From the NCBI RefSeq assembly GCF_009928445.1, contig NZ_JAABNO010000004.1, positions 124,001 through 188,000 on the forward strand: a DNA stretch of 64,000 bases. The letters run 5' to 3'. Below are positions 34,737 to 43,464 of this stretch, in pieces (positions within the stretch are counted from its first letter, which is position 1; each line of letters opens with the position of its first letter). The translations under genes and the position numbers were made by a program. The DNA comes from Clostridium sp. C8-1-8 (GTDB taxonomy: Bacteria > Bacillota > Clostridia > Clostridiales > Clostridiaceae). The notes beneath the pieces are model-generated. The model was given only the letters and a program-made list of their open reading frames with translations, was not told the DNA's origin and ran no database searches.

Positions 34737-35180
34737 GTGGAAAGTTGTTATTTTGAATTTGAGATTAATAATAATGATAGATTTAGAAATCTACAAGAAT
34801 TTTTTTATGCACTAAAAGAAGATAAAGTAAAAGAGAATATTATATCAAATGATTCAAAATGGATGGGATATTTCGAAGAAGATGTTCTGATGAAATTCTG
34901 GTGGCCAACTTCTGATGAACTTAACGAATATGCAAAACTATGGAAAGAAACTTCGATAAATGAACGATTTACATCTCCAAAGTTACAACATCCATGGGAT
35001 TTTGAATCGATGATAGATGCATTCTCTAATGGTGAATATGATTTTGTATCTTGTGAACGAATATCAAGTGCAAAAGGAAGAATTGAATTTAATCCGTGGT
35101 CTTGGCCTTATGGAGGGGCTGGTGCTTTTAGGGCATTACTAGAATATCAGGGGTTCAAAATACTGAGTGAAGATGTTTAA
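34737..35180 (+). CDS. Unknown protein, candidate orphan immunity protein
   Basis: I do not recognise a family for this 147-residue soluble, acidic protein. It is rich in aromatic residues, with KFWWPTSDELNEYAKLW, KLQHPWDFESMIDAF and FNPWSWPYGGAGAFRALLEYQGF. GTG 34737 is preceded by GGAGGGG. Its company (other small orphan genes, a broken SUKH gene and duplicated segments) suggests the gene belongs to a pool of immunity-type genes from polymorphic toxin loci, but no toxin is nearby. That role is inference from context only. Confidence 0.5.
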   Translation: MESCYFEFEINNNDRFRNLQEFFYALKEDKVKENIISNDSKWMGYFEEDVLMKFWWPTSDELNEYAKLWKETSINERFTSPKLQHPWDFESMIDAFSNGEYDFVSCERISSAKGRIEFNPWSWPYGGAGAFRALLEYQGFKILSEDV

Positions 35181-35263
35181 TTCATTAGATAATTAATGGT
35201 TCAACTAGAGTTTTAAAAATATAATTATATTTGAAAAATGAAATTGTGAGGAACAAATTTATA

Positions 35264-35782
35264 ATGATAAAGTGTAATATAGGAAAATACATAATAAATG
35301 TTGAACAATGTAAACTACCAAAAATGTACAGTGAGTATATTAAAAATGCTAAATTGAATGAGGAATATGAATTGAATAATGTAGATGGCGAATTATTTTT
35401 TATGTCTGTTAGTATTGGAGATAATTGGCCATTTTTAACAGTGACTCAAAGGTATGAGCCTAATGCAGGTGGTTTTCATCCAGGTTTTTTATTAATCCCT
35501 GAAACAGATACTCTATTTATTGGTGCAGGTCAAACAATTTTAGTTTATAACCTGCAATACATAAAGAAAATTGATGAGGATTATTACTATGAAGGTTTTT
35601 TAGGTTGGTTAAGATATAAGGACTATGTGATTATGATGGCTGAATTAGATATAGCGTGTTGGAGGAATAGTGGAGAAAAATTATGGACTAGATTCGCTGA
35701 GACGCCATATAATATAGCATTTGATGGAGATGAGATTATATTAGATAGTATGGGAGAAATAATTAAATTTAATATAGGTTGA
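35264..35782 (+). CDS. Unknown beta-rich protein, candidate orphan immunity protein
   Basis: The 172-residue protein has no recognised family and no signal. It is strongly beta-sheet-like, with VSIGDNWPFLTVTQRYEP, GFHPGFLLIPETDTLFIGAGQTILVY and WLRYKDYVIMMAELDIACW. It resembles small beta-propeller or immunity-type proteins that report on one contact surface. ATG 35264 is better than TTG 35231 because GAGGAA lies 10 bases upstream of it. It follows the previous orphan gene after 83 bases. Confidence 0.5.
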   Translation: MIKCNIGKYIINVEQCKLPKMYSEYIKNAKLNEEYELNNVDGELFFMSVSIGDNWPFLTVTQRYEPNAGGFHPGFLLIPETDTLFIGAGQTILVYNLQYIKKIDEDYYYEGFLGWLRYKDYVIMMAELDIACWRNSGEKLWTRFAETPYNIAFDGDEIILDSMGEIIKFNIG

Positions 35783-35838
35783 TTATAATTACTTTATATG
35801 GTTGACAGGATGAAAAGTGATAAATTTATTAGTAAGAG

Positions 35839-36063
35839 ATGAGAAAAGTTCCAAAACTTATACCTATATATTTACATAGATATATTCCATCAGAACCTAA
35901 TGAAATAGATAACCCAATATTTTTAGTATATTAAACAGATATTATATACTATGGAGAAAACTTGTTATATTATTTACAAGTAGAATTTAATATGAAAAAA
36001 CATAACGATATAAACTTTGATCCAATTAAAAAAATAAGGTTTTATGAAGATTTACATAGTTAA
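35839..36063 (+). pseudogene. SUKH (SMI1/KNR4) immunity gene fragment with a nonsense codon
   Basis: The frame from ATG 35839 reads VPKLIPIYLHRYIPSEP, then NPIFLVY, then TAA (35932-35934), then TDIIYYGENLLYYLQVEF. This is the C-terminal half of an SMI1/KNR4-type protein ('RYIP..P...NPVfSVyQtDIIYYG'), in which the TAA replaces an expected CAA (Gln). The N-terminal half is absent. SUKH proteins are common immunity proteins of contact-dependent toxin systems. Confidence 0.75.
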
Positions 36064-36092
36064 AAATTATATATTAAGGGTGTGGAAAAAGA

Positions 36093-36620
36093 GTGGCAAA
36101 TAATTTTAATATGTATTCAACTAAAATAGAAGGCGATAAATCTTTAGGTATGAGTAATGGCGCTTCCGCTGTATTTTTTACTGTACTAGGATTAAGTGGA
36201 TCAAGACTTGCTAAAAGCAAGAAAGAAAAAGAAGTTATAATCTGGCTATTAGAAAAAGATCAAGAATATGTAGGGCGTGGAACAATCGGATTTGATATAT
36301 GTGATATGCCTTGGGAAATTAACACTTTTGTGGAAGAAAGAAAATTTCTACTTAATGTAATAAGAGAGGTCAAAGAAAAAACTGGATGGGAAACTTTAAA
36401 TTATTATCCAAATGAAGAGTTTGTTTTTCTTTTTATTGATATTTTCTACAATATGATAGATGAGTTTAATCCTAAATATATAGATGAAAATAACTATAAA
36501 GAGTGGTTAGATGCATCAGAAGAATCCGATCCTTTAAACCAAGGATTTCCTGTATGTGAAAAACATAAAATGTTACGAACATGTTTTGGGTGTTATGCTT
36601 GCAATGATGAGGCAAATTAA
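36093..36620 (+). CDS. Unknown protein with C-terminal Cys-rich motif
   Basis: The 175-residue protein begins at GTG 36093. An N-terminal glycine/serine-rich stretch (MSNGASAVFFTVLGLSGSRLAKSKKEKEVIIWLLEK) precedes a helical domain, and it ends with VCEKHKMLRTCFGCYACND, where four Cys and one His could bind zinc. No family is recognised. It directly follows the SUKH fragment and lies in the orphan immunity-like island; a protective or immunity role is inferred from context only. Confidence 0.5.
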   Translation: MANNFNMYSTKIEGDKSLGMSNGASAVFFTVLGLSGSRLAKSKKEKEVIIWLLEKDQEYVGRGTIGFDICDMPWEINTFVEERKFLLNVIREVKEKTGWETLNYYPNEEFVFLFIDIFYNMIDEFNPKYIDENNYKEWLDASEESDPLNQGFPVCEKHKMLRTCFGCYACNDEAN

Positions 36621-36802
36621 AACTATATTAGTGAGTTGAAATTATAGCATAACAATATATAAAACTTAAAATTTTGAAATTTTATAAAATTTGAGAGGTT
36701 ATGGTATAGAAAGTACTTCCGGTTTGATAGAGGCGAATCATTAATTAGCTAGAAATGCAGTATAAAAAAGTTTGACTTTTTGTGTCCAAGATATTGACAT
36801 AA

Positions 36803-37231
36803 GATCAGTATTATCAAATTGAATTAACTGATAAAAACATACAAAATAGATGCGTACCAGATGTTTCATTTTTGGGTGATATATCAAAAGGAGTATTTAT
36901 CTATTGTAGTAATTCATTAAGTAAAAATAAAGGTTGGCAAACTTTAGCGGGCACTAGTTTGGGTACACCTTGTTGGGCTGCTTTCATAGCTATTGCTAAT
37001 GAAGCCTCAGGTACAAGATTCAAAAATATGCATGGAAAATTATATTACATGGCAAAAAATGACAAAGATCATACTAACTTTAATGATATAATTAAAGGAG
37101 ATAATGGGGAGTTATATGCAAAAGATGGATAGGATTGCGTTACTGGCCTAGGTACTCCACATTTTGATATACTTCTAAAATCACTATTATCTATGCTTCA
37201 AAATAAATTATTAGGAAGTAATAATGAATAA
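36803..37231 (+). pseudogene. Sedolisin/subtilase (S53/S8) serine protease remnant
   Basis: The frame encodes the C-terminal end of a secreted serine protease: RCVPDVSFLGD, then GTSLGTPCWAAFIAIANEA with the catalytic Ser of GTS, FNDIIKGDNGE, a TAG stop at 37130-37132, and then DCVTGLGTPHFDILL. In intact S53 enzymes the same order occurs without interruption ('vPDVsa', 'GTS.atP.wa', 'fndit.G.ng', 'vTGlGtP'). The pro-domain and most of the catalytic domain are missing. Confidence 0.7.
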
Positions 37232-37717
37232 AAAATTTAAAATATCATTACTATCATTCTACTAATTATAATAGCATCAATAGGATTCTTATCTTTTTTA
37301 CGATATTATGCACCGTCAAAGCATAATATTGTATATTCACAAAATTTGAATAAAAAAGATCTAGATGCGGTGTTATCAGATTATATAAAAAATAATTATT
37401 TCAATTGGTCTAATGTATCATCAAGTGAAAAATATGAAGCTCATAAAATTTATGGAATTGATAAAAAATTTGGACTTAAATACGTATATATGTATACATT
37501 ATTCAAATCTGGTACAAGTGCTGGAGGATCTAACCCATTAGTTGTTATAGTTAAAGAGGATTCGAATGGTACGTATTCTGTAGTAAACCATAAAGCACCT
37601 AAAGAAGGAGATGAGAACGGGCTATCACTAAAAATAATATTTCCTCATAAGTACCTAGTTGCTATAAACTCAACTGAAACAGTAAAAGAATTGCAAAAAA
37701 AAAATGGATTCTACTAA
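37224..37717 (+). pseudogene. Membrane-anchored small protein gene with a frameshift
   Basis: ATG 37224 opens MNKKFKISLLSF and stops at once. One base gained near 37258 would join it to LLIIIASIGFLSFLRYYAPS and the 123-codon frame ending at 37717, giving a signal-anchor helix followed by an extracytoplasmic domain with KDLDAVLSDYIKNNYF. It is either a pseudogene or a sequencing error. No family is recognised. Confidence 0.55.
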
Positions 37718-37947
37718 ATAGGTTCTTTAAGCCCTTAGGATTATATTGTAATCCACAATGAAGTGCCTATATCAGCAGTATTTCCGGTGTTTATATTAAA
37801 CTATAGAAAATATGTAATATATCTACTTTGATTTGTTTACCGCATAACCTTATACATAAAATGGCTTAAGACCATTGTGAATAAGTTTATGGAGACAAAG
37901 TAAGGTGTTATGGTATAGTTCGTCATGTTTTTACAGTTGTTTAGTCA

Positions 37948-38397
37948 TTAGCCTATTAATTCTATGTGGTACCCGCCTTTGCGTAGGCGAATAAGGTTTA
38001 TTTCAATAGACTTGGTACTTGACTTAATTTTTATATATTTCGATAGCTCTATTAAGCTATCTCGAAGAAGATCTAAATTCAATTCATCGAGTGGATCCTT
38101 GTAGTATATAGCCTTAGGGATAGATTCTATATCCTTAGGTTTATTTAATAAAGCATCAATACTCATAAATTGAGATTCAGCAGCTTTTAACAATTCAAAC
38201 TTTTTTGATTCTTTATTATACTGATACCCTGTATATCTCTTAACTAGTTTTATAAAATAATCATAATTAAATGGAATATTTTCTTTAACATAATTTCTAG
38301 CGCTTCTGCGGCCTTTAGTATTAAATATTTCTATAAACTTCATATAATCTAAATTTTTAGATCATGTTTTCTCTTCATTAGGAAGTTCCTGCTTCAT
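37948..38397 (-). pseudogene. Unknown 149-codon gene interrupted by an early TGA
   Basis: On the minus strand a strong GAGGAGG site precedes ATG 38397, which reads MKQELPNEEKT and then TGA (38362-38364). The same frame continues SKNLDYMKFIEIFNTKGRR and runs to 37948 (ending RLRKGGYHIELIG). The ATG at 38343 has no ribosome binding site, so the full gene probably started at 38397. The product is soluble and helical with a basic first half; no family is recognised. Upstream (38474-38506) are two TCTCCATTT repeats 24 bases apart. Confidence 0.5.
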
Positions 38398-38692
38398 TCT
38401 GTATCCTCCTCTGATGAACAACGATTCTATTCTATCAAAGGTAGGAGTATTATTGAACTACACTGGTGAATTTTCTCCATTTTTGTTTGCCGAAATATCT
38501 CCATTTAATTTTGCCATTCACATAGGGCATTTTATTTATAATAGCTAAGTTAATAAGTAGTTTAGAGTGTGTTAGATGGATTGGTTTAAGAGAAGGAGGG
38601 AAAGGATTAAGATGTTAGAGTAAATCTATGACAAGGTCATAATAAAATTTAAAGAAGAGTCAAACAAAGCTAATTAATCAAACATAAATATA

Positions 38693-38740
38693 TTGACATA
38701 AATTTACTATTGGTATATCATAGTGTTTAGCTGCTAAACA
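38693..38740 (+). promoter_or_regulatory. Promoter and palindromic operator of the first MarR gene
   Basis: TTGACA (38693-38698), a 17-base spacer and TATCAT (38716-38721) form a sigma-A promoter. Right after it lies a perfect 17-bp palindrome, TGTTTAGC-T-GCTAAACA (38724-38740). The same half-sites recur downstream of marR at 39220-39250. The rest of 38398-38692 shows no gene. Confidence 0.75.
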
Positions 38741-38757
38741 TATGGAGGAATGATATA

Positions 38758-39210
38758 ATGTCTGAAAAATTAAACACAGAAGCTATGATACATAAATTTG
38801 AAAAAGTTATGTATAAATATAATAGATCAGAAAAGAAACCCAAATATTATGGTACTAAAGACTTATTATATAGATCCGAAGCTCATACAATTGAGGCTAT
38901 AGGAAAGAATAACAAAATCAATGTAACTGAATTAGCTCAATATTTAGGAATAACTAAGGGTGCTGTTTCTCAAATGGTAGATAAACTAATAAAAAAAGGT
39001 ATGGTACATAAGAAGTTGGTATCTGATACTGAAAATGAAGTTTCTTTAGAACTAACTGAAAAAGGAGTTATTGTATATAATGGACATGAAGAGTACCACA
39101 AAGAGCTTTATGCTGAGATCTCACAACGCTTGGATTATTTATCGGAGGAAAACATTGAAACTTTTTTAGATATTTTAAATGTATTAGAAAATTTCTTAGA
39201 CTCAAAATGA
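38758..39210 (+). CDS. MarR-family transcriptional regulator
   Basis: The 150-residue winged-helix dimer has the MarR core NVTELAQYLGITKGAVSQMVDKLIKKGMVHKKLVSDTENEVSLELTEKG. Such proteins repress efflux or stress genes and release DNA on ligand or oxidant binding. TATGGAGGA precedes the ATG. A palindrome overlaps the transcription start and a second copy lies between this gene and the DUF4386 gene, so autoregulation and control of that gene are likely. Confidence 0.9.
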   Translation: MSEKLNTEAMIHKFEKVMYKYNRSEKKPKYYGTKDLLYRSEAHTIEAIGKNNKINVTELAQYLGITKGAVSQMVDKLIKKGMVHKKLVSDTENEVSLELTEKGVIVYNGHEEYHKELYAEISQRLDYLSEENIETFLDILNVLENFLDSK

Positions 39211-39219
39211 TTATTTTTT

Positions 39220-39250
39220 GCAATAGTGTTTAGCAACTAAACACTATTGC
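39220..39250 (+). promoter_or_regulatory. Second MarR-type palindrome (operator or hairpin)
   Basis: GCAATAGTGTTTAG-CAA-CTAAACACTATTGC is a perfect 14-bp inverted repeat. Its core TGTTTAG...CTAAACA equals the operator at 38724-38740. It lies in the 66-bp gap between marR and the DUF4386 gene. Confidence 0.7.
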
Positions 39251-39276
39251 AATATAAAGTATAGGAGGAATTTGTA

Positions 39277-39963
39277 ATGAATATTATTACATTTTATAGG
39301 ATTTCAGGAGTTTTTATTATAATAGTCGCTTTAGGATTTACTATTAGTCAAATAGGCATCACTAAGATTTTCAATTATCCTCAAATATTGAGGTCATCTT
39401 CTGATATCATATTGAGGAGATTTTATGAGGGAGGAGTAAAACTGAAGATCTTCTGGTCTTGTTTTGCGTTAAGTTCATTAATGCTTATTCCAATGTCAGC
39501 AATATTATATAAAATTCTCAACAGAAATGATACTCCTTATCTGATGATAGGGGAGGTATTTGGTATAGCTTCTGGTATTTTTTATGTCTTAGGACTTATG
39601 CGATGGGTATTTTTAGCTGATAGCCTATCAAAAGAATATTTAGATGAGAATACTATCCCTGAAAAGAAAGAAACAATTGAAATCATTTTTAAATCATTTC
39701 ACATATATTGTGGAAACTCAATAGGAGAAACAATGGGGTTTCTATGTATGGGCATATGGATTAGTATAACTGGCATATCAATGCTTGGTAATTCAAGTTT
39801 TCCTCAGTTAGTAGGGGGAGGATTTATTATTTGTGGTATAGGAATAATGTTAGGCCCATTGGAATGGCTAGGTCTTAAGTTTTCAAACAAAGTCAATAAA
39901 TTATCCATGAAAATGCTAATGGTACTACTTGTATTTGTTGGAGTAAAATTGATAATGTATTAA
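39277..39963 (+). CDS. DUF4386 family membrane protein
   Basis: The 228-residue protein has six to seven membrane helices (starting about residues 7-27, 55-75, 87-110, 140-165, 170-195 and 205-225) and a short loop with SKEYLDENTIPEKKETIEIIFKSFHIYCGNSIGE, matching the DUF4386 family of unknown function. GGAGG precedes the ATG. Placed 66 bases after the MarR gene with its palindrome, it is the likely target of that regulator. Confidence 0.8.
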   Translation: MNIITFYRISGVFIIIVALGFTISQIGITKIFNYPQILRSSSDIILRRFYEGGVKLKIFWSCFALSSLMLIPMSAILYKILNRNDTPYLMIGEVFGIASGIFYVLGLMRWVFLADSLSKEYLDENTIPEKKETIEIIFKSFHIYCGNSIGETMGFLCMGIWISITGISMLGNSSFPQLVGGGFIICGIGIMLGPLEWLGLKFSNKVNKLSMKMLMVLLVFVGVKLIMY

Positions 39964-40339
39964 TGTAATTATAAAATAAGACTTTTCTTTTTTAAAAATT
40001 ACCCTTGTACGTTAAGAGTCAGCACAAGGAAGGAATGATTGGTGCTAAACCATAAAGGGCTAATAGCCACGCTCCTTAGAGCAAATAAGAGGTTGGTATT
40101 AAGTAATGAAAAGTACTTCTGTACTTCCATAGCAGACAGTAGTATTAATACAAAGACAGATTATATTATTAATTCAAGCTTGGCAATTAAGACTATATGC
40201 AAGAACTTAGAAAATATAAGTAATTACTGATGGTGATACAATTGCAATCATAAGTGGAAAATATGCTGAATTAATTATGCTAGTTCATTATTTTTTACTA
40301 AGCACATATTCTACAAATACAAGTAAAAGCATTGAATTA

Positions 40340-40667
40340 TTTTCATATAATTAAATGTACTCAAAATCCAATGGAATCTCTTAAAACTATATAGATAATA
40401 CACACGTAATACATAAAGGAAGTACACAAAAGAGGTAATCTTTGAACTTTTTTAATTTCTTCATTTAACTGTTTTATTGTTATGTATGTATAATTGTTAT
40501 TAACACAACAAATAAGTGGCAATGATATTGAATTTGCAATAAATTCAATATATGTGGTGAAAGGAGTAGTGAAATAAAATGTCAACACCAGGATCAATAC
40601 TAAAAAGAAGACTTGATTATTCAACTGAAAAAGTTATGTCTGATACCTTAAGTGCTACATTTAGGGC
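40340..40667 (+). repeat. Duplicated iteron-bearing segment, right copy
   Basis: It aligns with 34187-34553 and includes GATAATACACACGTAATACA and the first 30 codons of the 40579 gene. The interval 39964-40339 before it shows no supported gene, only a 63-codon frame without family features. Confidence 0.7.
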
Positions 40668-41070
40668 AGGACTCATGCTGTATTTTAAAAATCAAACTAA
40701 TTTTTTAAATGATGGTAGTTTTGCCAACACAAGATTTAATATAATTGACAGAACTGTGAATATAACTGACGAAACGCCTCAAATTATTTTTTGTGTTCTC
40801 GGTATAAAAAAAGGAATTTTTGATTTAGATAATGAATTTGATTGGGTAGAGAAAGGTGGAAAACTATATGAAATAGCATATGCTGAAAATATTTCTGATA
40901 GAGAGGAACTAGTCTTTAATTTTATATATGAATATTTAAAATTAAATCCTAAGGATTATTTTTGGGTAGATTCCTATGAATGGGTATTTAGTTTAGATGA
41001 TATGGAAAAATTGAGAAAGCTTCCGTTTGATTCTGAGTGGTGTTATAAAGATCCAAAGTTAGTTAAATGA
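40579..41070 (+). CDS. Unknown protein, candidate orphan immunity protein
   Basis: The 163-residue protein has no recognised family. It begins MSTPGSILKRRLDYSTEKVMSD and has KNQTNFLNDGSFANTRFNI, an acidic middle (DLDNEFDWVEKGGKLYEIAYAEN) and a C-terminal WVDSYEWVFSLDDMEKLRKL. Its 5' end and upstream region are duplicated at 34187-34553, where the gene is broken. The duplication and neighbours suggest it belongs to a rearranging pool of immunity-type genes. ATG 40579 follows AAAGGAG at some distance. Confidence 0.5.
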   Translation: MSTPGSILKRRLDYSTEKVMSDTLSATFRAGLMLYFKNQTNFLNDGSFANTRFNIIDRTVNITDETPQIIFCVLGIKKGIFDLDNEFDWVEKGGKLYEIAYAENISDREELVFNFIYEYLKLNPKDYFWVDSYEWVFSLDDMEKLRKLPFDSEWCYKDPKLVK

Positions 41071-41496
41071 CAATTGTATATATAAATAAGCTTTGATATC
41101 TTCTAGCACTAGTTTAATAACTAAATAACTAATTTCTGATAAAAAGCAAAGCATAGTGATTTGAAGAATAATGTTAGTGAAGATAGTTTAAAGTGCTGAA
41201 ATATAGTTTTCTTAAAAAGATAAATTAGCAGAAAGTTGCTATTTATATGATTTACTAAAAAGCATCGAAAAAAGTATTAGCTTTAGATTGTAACAGTATA
41301 TTATTCGTTAAAATTCAATAAATATATGGAAATGTAGTTATTGAATTTGGATAGCAACTATATAATTAAGAATGCTATGCCTATATTAGCAATTAATTAT
41401 GGAGATAGTAGAATAGTTTTAATTGTAGATTCAAGATAGTATTGGATCGGATAGGCTATAAACTAAAAGAGTTTTTGATATTAACGGGGTATTAAC
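41071..41496. other. AT-rich intergenic DNA with a possible gene remnant
   Basis: Near 41370-41440 a frame reads PILAINYGDSRIVLIVDSR, then a stop, then YWIG and another stop. It vaguely resembles the central strands of SUKH-type immunity proteins, but the match is too short to call. Nothing else is seen. Confidence 0.3.
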
Positions 41497-42021
41497 ATGG
41501 AAATAAATTGGCTTATTCTAGAGGAAGAAATAAAAAGATTGAGAGATTGTGAACTCATGAGTTTCAACAAGTGTGGGATAGTCGAAGGACAGTTTGAGAT
41601 TGTCTTTGAAAGAATAAGGTTTGGGTATGTTCATAAAGATATACCATTTGGAAACGAATTAATTATATTCTGGCTTACATTATTGAACAGAGCAATTATT
41701 GAACTTAACGGTAATAGTTATGCTATATGCTATATTCCTGATACACCATATTGGCTAGAACTGGATATGAGGGATGATAAAATATTTATTACTAAGCTAG
41801 AATCTGAAGTTGAAAATATTAATTTCTTAGTTACAGGAGAGAGAAAAATTGATTTGTTTAACAAAATAGGAATAGTAGATATAGTAGAAAAAGATAAATT
41901 TATTAATTTAGTCCGTATAAGGAGTAAAGAAGTAATAAATTTTATTTGTCATATTAATGGAAGGTTAAAAAACTCAATTGGCATTAAAGAATTAAGTGTA
42001 TTAATTGATAAAGATTCATAA
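41497..42021 (+). CDS. Unknown protein, candidate orphan immunity protein
   Basis: The 174-residue soluble protein has mixed alpha/beta character: IVEGQFEIVFERIRFGYVHKD, AICYIPDTPYWLELDMRDDKIFITKLESE and a helical C-terminus. No family is recognised. The ribosome binding site is weak (ACGGGGT). It is the last gene of the orphan island. A small 44-codon frame (42177-42311) after it lacks a ribosome binding site and looks like a remnant. Confidence 0.45.
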   Translation: MEINWLILEEEIKRLRDCELMSFNKCGIVEGQFEIVFERIRFGYVHKDIPFGNELIIFWLTLLNRAIIELNGNSYAICYIPDTPYWLELDMRDDKIFITKLESEVENINFLVTGERKIDLFNKIGIVDIVEKDKFINLVRIRSKEVINFICHINGRLKNSIGIKELSVLIDKDS

Positions 42022-42431
42022 CATATGATACTCAAAATATACAATTAATTTTGCAAACATAGTACGCTAATTAACATAAATATTTAGGTAACATAATACT
42101 ATGGCCCATAGAAGACTATCCCTTGCTGTAAGGATAATAAGCTAAGGATTTTTTATTATACACTTGCCAGTAACAAGTGAGAATTTTTGAAAGTTTTAAT
42201 GACCAAATTATTATAGATTTGCTGACTGATATTAAAGAAAATGATGGTGAAGAAATTATTAGCAGAAAGGTAATAAGGTCATTAAATATTATAGAGGATA
42301 GAAAAGAATAAAGAAATGGGTATTACATCATAATATTTCATTTGTAGCCATTAATGATAGTATTGTGATTAGAATCGAAATAATAATTATAAGTATTAAA
42401 TTTAAAATAGTTTTGAAAACATTTTTGGTAG

Positions 42432-42478
42432 AGACCCAGTCATTAATAAGGCAGAGAGCTTAATAATGACTGGGTTTC
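42432..42478 (+). terminator. Terminator at the end of the orphan island
   Basis: Arms ACCCAGTCATTA and TAATGACTGGGT with a long A/T loop, followed by TTTCATTTT. Confidence 0.7.
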
Positions 42479-42527
42479 ATTTTATTTATTGGTTATTTTT
42501 TCTTTACTTGGTAATAAATAAATGATA

Positions 42528-42567
42528 AAATGGTTAAAAGAATTTAATTAAATTTATTTAACCATTT
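42528..42567 (+). promoter_or_regulatory. Inverted repeat operator of the second MarR gene
   Basis: AAATGGTTAAA (42528-42538) and TTTAACCATTT (42557-42567) are exact inverted copies 18 bases apart. They lie directly downstream of and overlapping a -10-like TAAAAT and 20 bases before the MarR start codon. This fits an autoregulatory operator. Confidence 0.6.
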
Positions 42568-42586
42568 AAATAAAGGGGGAATAGAT

Positions 42587-43018
42587 ATGATTGAGAACAA
42601 TATAGCCTTAATTGCAAATTATTTTTGGAAGCAGTCTATTAGCAATATTAGTAATACCTTATCCGAGGCACAAATTAGTAATTTTAATATGAACGATTAT
42701 TACTATCTTACATCGATTTATCAACTGGGTGCACCTAAACTTGGAGAATTAGCGACAAAACTTAATTTAACAAAGCCTGCAATTTCAGCATTAGTAAAAA
42801 GATTAGAAAAGAATGAATTAATAGTAAAAATTCAATCTAAAGAGGACAAGAGGGTTTATTTTTTAAATCTTACGGATAAAGCAATTAGAATTATTGAAGG
42901 AGATAATAAGCTGTATGAAAAATTATCAAATACCTTTAGTGATTTCTTAACTGATGAAGAAATTAATATTGTTGATAATCTATTACAGAAAGTAGTAGAT
43001 AAACTTATAGAACCGTAA
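42587..43018 (+). CDS. MarR-family transcriptional regulator (of the YvaD/YvaE-like operon)
   Basis: The 143-residue protein has the MarR winged helix: KLGELATKLNLTKPAISALVKRLEKNELIVKIQSKEDKRVYFLNLTDKA. Unlike Bacillus, where a TetR-type gene accompanies yvaD-yvaE, a MarR gene holds the regulator place here. AAGGGGGAA precedes the ATG. It is separated by 48 bases from the DUF5360 gene and probably cotranscribed with it and the SMR pump. Confidence 0.88.
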   Translation: MIENNIALIANYFWKQSISNISNTLSEAQISNFNMNDYYYLTSIYQLGAPKLGELATKLNLTKPAISALVKRLEKNELIVKIQSKEDKRVYFLNLTDKAIRIIEGDNKLYEKLSNTFSDFLTDEEINIVDNLLQKVVDKLIEP

Positions 43019-43066
43019 GGATATATTACTGAATTGAAGTTAGTTAATTTCTTGGAGGAAGTTATA

Positions 43067-43462
43067 ATGAAAAATTTAAAAAAATTTATTTTAATTACAG
43101 ATATAGGATTTATGATTTATTGGTTTATTACTCTTTTTCATTTAATTCCACAGAATCTATTATTTAAAGATTACACTGATCCTATTTTAGTTGCATGGAA
43201 TTGGTCATTCTTTCCGCTTGATATGGCAATTTCAATAACAGGATTTTTAGGTGTATATTTACATAATAAGAAAAACATATTATGGAGGAAAGTTAGCTTG
43301 ATCTCGCTTGTGTTAACTATATGTTCAGGTTTGCAGGCTATTTCATTTTGGGTAATAAGATATGACTTTGATCCAATATGGTGGATTTTTAATTTATATT
43401 TAATTATTTATCCTTTACTATTTATAAAAGGTTTATTAATAGACAATTGGGAGAGGTGTTGA
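43067..43462 (+). CDS. YvaD-like DUF5360 membrane protein
   Basis: The 131-residue protein has four membrane helices (starting MKNLKKFILITDIGFMIYW, then NWSFFPLDMAISITGFLGVYL, WRKVSLISLVLTICSGLQAISFW and WWIFNLYLIIYPLLF). This matches DUF5360/YvaD, whose gene is next to the SMR transporter gene yvaE in Bacillus subtilis. ATG 43067 follows GGAGG at 43054-43058; the longer frame from 43034 overlaps it. Two bases separate it from the SMR gene, so they are translationally linked. It may help the pump, but the function is unknown. Confidence 0.75.
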   Translation: MKNLKKFILITDIGFMIYWFITLFHLIPQNLLFKDYTDPILVAWNWSFFPLDMAISITGFLGVYLHNKKNILWRKVSLISLVLTICSGLQAISFWVIRYDFDPIWWIFNLYLIIYPLLFIKGLLIDNWERC

Positions 43463-43464
43463 AA

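Noticed and set aside
40039..40230. 63-codon ORF after the DUF4386 gene
   Set aside because: TTG start with an out-of-frame ATG at the ribosome binding site, no recognised motif and a low-complexity surround; not supported as a gene.
42177..42311. 44-codon ORF after the last orphan gene
   Set aside because: No ribosome binding site; likely a C-terminal remnant or chance frame.
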